DNA of 7,722 nt from an uncultured cyanobacterium (GTDB lineage Bacteria > Cyanobacteriota > Cyanobacteriia > PCC-6307 > Cyanobiaceae). Position numbers and translations under genes: made by a program. The stretch lies in the NCBI GenBank assembly GCA_903831165.1, contig CAIKWV010000623.1, positions 1 through 7,722 on the forward strand. Direction: 5' to 3'. Below the pieces are notes generated by a model, which did no database searches, was not told the origin of the DNA, and was given only the letters and a program-made list of their open reading frames with translations. Shown in pieces: positions 6,678 through 7,722 of the stretch (position 1 is its first letter; each line of letters starts with the position of its first letter).

Positions 6678-7271
6678 TCAGCCCAGCAACAGGCCACCGT
6701 CGTCGCTGAGCGCGGCCCGGGCACTGCGCAGGTCATGGAGCAGCTCCTCGAGCGTGCAGCGCGCCAACTCCCGCTCCAGGGCCTGCCGCAGGCGACGCTC
6801 CAGGGCGCCTGTCACGCGGGAGGCCGCATCCGAATCGGCCCGTTCCTCCCCGGCGTCGAGCGGGGCGGCCAGCGGGGTGGGATTCCGGCTCCCCGGATCC
6901 GGCCGCGCCGGTGGGGAGAACCCCAGAGTCGCCAGCTCCAGCACCTCCTCGATCCGGCCCGGAACTGTGGAACCAGAGGGGCTCGCCGCTTGGGTCCTGT
7001 CCCCAGGCGGGCTGGCGCCGCGGCTGAGCACGGCCTCCAGGATGGCGGCCAGGGGGATCGCCGCGGCGGGCCTGGCCAGGCGGTAGCCCCCCAGGCGTCC
7101 GCGGCGCGCCTCCAGCAGGCTGGCCCGCCGCAGCCGCAGCATCAGCTGTTCCAACAACGGTTCCGGCAGCTGCTGGGCCTCGGCCAACTCCCGCACCGAG
7201 CGCCAGCGCAGGGGCTCCTCGGCCAGCTCCAGCAGGGCGCGGATGGCGTGGCTGGCGCTGCGGCTGAGCAT
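6678..7271 (-). CDS. Rrf2 family transcriptional regulator lacking the conserved cysteine cluster
   Basis: A 197-residue DNA-binding protein of the Rrf2/IscR type. The N-terminus carries the Rrf2 winged helix: SASHAIRALLELA (5-17), a helix-turn-helix at about 25-49 including RELAEAQQLPEPLLEQLMLR, and the wing RRGRLGGYRLARP (56-68) with the family's GGY at 61-63. ILEAVLSR (77-84) matches the start of the dimerisation helix. IscR and NsrR then have three cysteines that hold an Fe-S cluster. This protein instead has a Pro/Ser/Gly/Asp-rich linker (about 85-148) with no cysteine, followed by a helix with RVTGALERRLRQALERELARCTLEELL (152-178). C172 is its only Cys. It starts 14 bases after the ubiD stop, so it is probably cotranscribed with ubiD. 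What it senses and regulates is unknown; a sensor without an Fe-S cluster is an inference. Confidence 0.83.
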   Translation of the reverse strand: MLSRSASHAIRALLELAEEPLRWRSVRELAEAQQLPEPLLEQLMLRLRRASLLEARRGRLGGYRLARPAAAIPLAAILEAVLSRGASPPGDRTQAASPSGSTVPGRIEEVLELATLGFSPPARPDPGSRNPTPLAAPLDAGEERADSDAASRVTGALERRLRQALERELARCTLEELLHDLRSARAALSDDGGLLLG

Positions 7272-7285
7272 GGGGGCCGCGGCGC

Positions 7286-7722
7286 TCAGCCCCTGGCCCC
7301 CGTCGCCAGCCGCTCCAGCAGGGCCTCCAGCGTGTAGCCGAACAGGGCCGGATCCGGCTCCCCCTGGCCCAGATCCGCCAGGCCCAGTTCGGCCCAGCGC
7401 TGATCCACCCGCTGCTCGAGGTCAGCGGAGCGGCTCAGCGGTTCCCCCCATTCATGACGTTTTTCCGGCCCGATCTTGGTGGTGGCATCGATCGCCAGCC
7501 GGCCCCCCAGCCCCAGGCGCTCACTGGCGAAGTCCAGGGAATCGAAGGGGGTGTCCTCCAGCACGAACAGATCGCGCTGGGGATCGACCTGGGCGCTGAT
7601 CGCCCAGATCACCTGGCGCGGATCGCGGATGTTGATCGCCTTGTCGACCACCACCACGAACTTGGTGTAGGTGAATTGGGGCAGGGCACTCCAGAAGGCC
7701 ATCGCCGCCCGTCTGGCCTGGC
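7286..7722 (-). CDS. ubiD: UbiD family prenylated-FMN-dependent decarboxylase, C-terminal part (5' end outside window)
   Basis: The C-terminal 144 residues of a decarboxylase of about 500 residues. In cyanobacteria the UbiD homologue is assigned to decarboxylation of the 4-hydroxy-3-solanesylbenzoate-type intermediate in plastoquinone synthesis, with prenylated FMN supplied by UbiX. The visible part is strongly diagnostic: AFWSALPQFTYTKFVVVVD, INIRDPRQVIWAIS, VDPQRDLFVLEDTPFDSLDF and IDATTKIGPEKRHEWGEPL match the conserved UbiD C-terminal domain in order. The frame stays open through the right edge (QARRAA before the internal Met at 7702), so that Met is not the start. The catalytic Arg and Glu residues of the family lie in the missing part. 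The stop is 14 bases before the Rrf2-type gene. Confidence 0.95.
   Translation of the reverse strand, partial: QARRAAMAFWSALPQFTYTKFVVVVDKAINIRDPRQVIWAISAQVDPQRDLFVLEDTPFDSLDFASERLGLGGRLAIDATTKIGPEKRHEWGEPLSRSADLEQRVDQRWAELGLADLGQGEPDPALFGYTLEALLERLATGARG

Noticed and set aside
6587..6680. GATC sites at 29-30 base spacing recall a CRISPR-like periodic repeat.
   Set aside because: Only 4-8 bases recur; the intervening sequence and the would-be repeats do not match further.
1..7722. HIP1 sites (GCGATCGC) typical of many cyanobacteria.
   Set aside because: Partial matches such as GCGATCG and CGATCGC occur, but I found no full octamer, which fits the picocyanobacterial lineages that lack HIP1.

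Overview
The window reads as ordinary chromosomal DNA from a high-GC unicellular cyanobacterium of the Cyanobium/Synechococcus type. This rests on three things. GC content is very high (roughly 70% by eye). The UbiD C-terminus and the stand-alone MnmC-type methyltransferase look cyanobacterial. A small protein carries the conserved features I associate with the cyanobacterial family DUF2605. The genus is inferred from recall; no search was run.

Layout, left to right. A plus-strand pair opens the window: murF (cut off by the left edge) followed by a small exported protein of unknown function, overlapping murF by ATGA (1378-1785). A 105-base convergent junction (1786-1890) separates them from six minus-strand genes that fill the rest. 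In their own direction of transcription, right to left, these are: ubiD (5' part beyond the right edge), an Rrf2-type regulator, a DUF2605-like protein, aroA, a DUF752/MnmC-type methyltransferase and glmU. Spacing suggests three minus-strand groups: ubiD-rrf2 (14-base gap), the DUF2605 gene alone (264-base gap upstream, 124 bases downstream), and aroA-methyltransferase-glmU (gaps of 12 and 28 bases).

The genes are mostly housekeeping. GlmU makes UDP-GlcNAc and MurF completes the UDP-MurNAc-pentapeptide, so peptidoglycan precursor synthesis lies on both sides of the convergent junction. AroA serves the shikimate pathway, UbiD most likely plastoquinone synthesis, and the methyltransferase tRNA wobble-uridine modification.

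I found no mobile element, CRISPR array, RNA gene or novel multi-gene system. The features worth a second look are small. Several proteins carry Pro/Ala/Gly/Ser-rich in-frame insertions, the largest about 90 residues in the methyltransferase, with distinctly different codon use. The Rrf2 protein has a long linker where other family members carry cluster-binding cysteines. Three 15-bp tandem units after the DUF2605 gene give three in-frame stop codons. The gap upstream of that gene is rich in TGATCAGC/GATC motifs.
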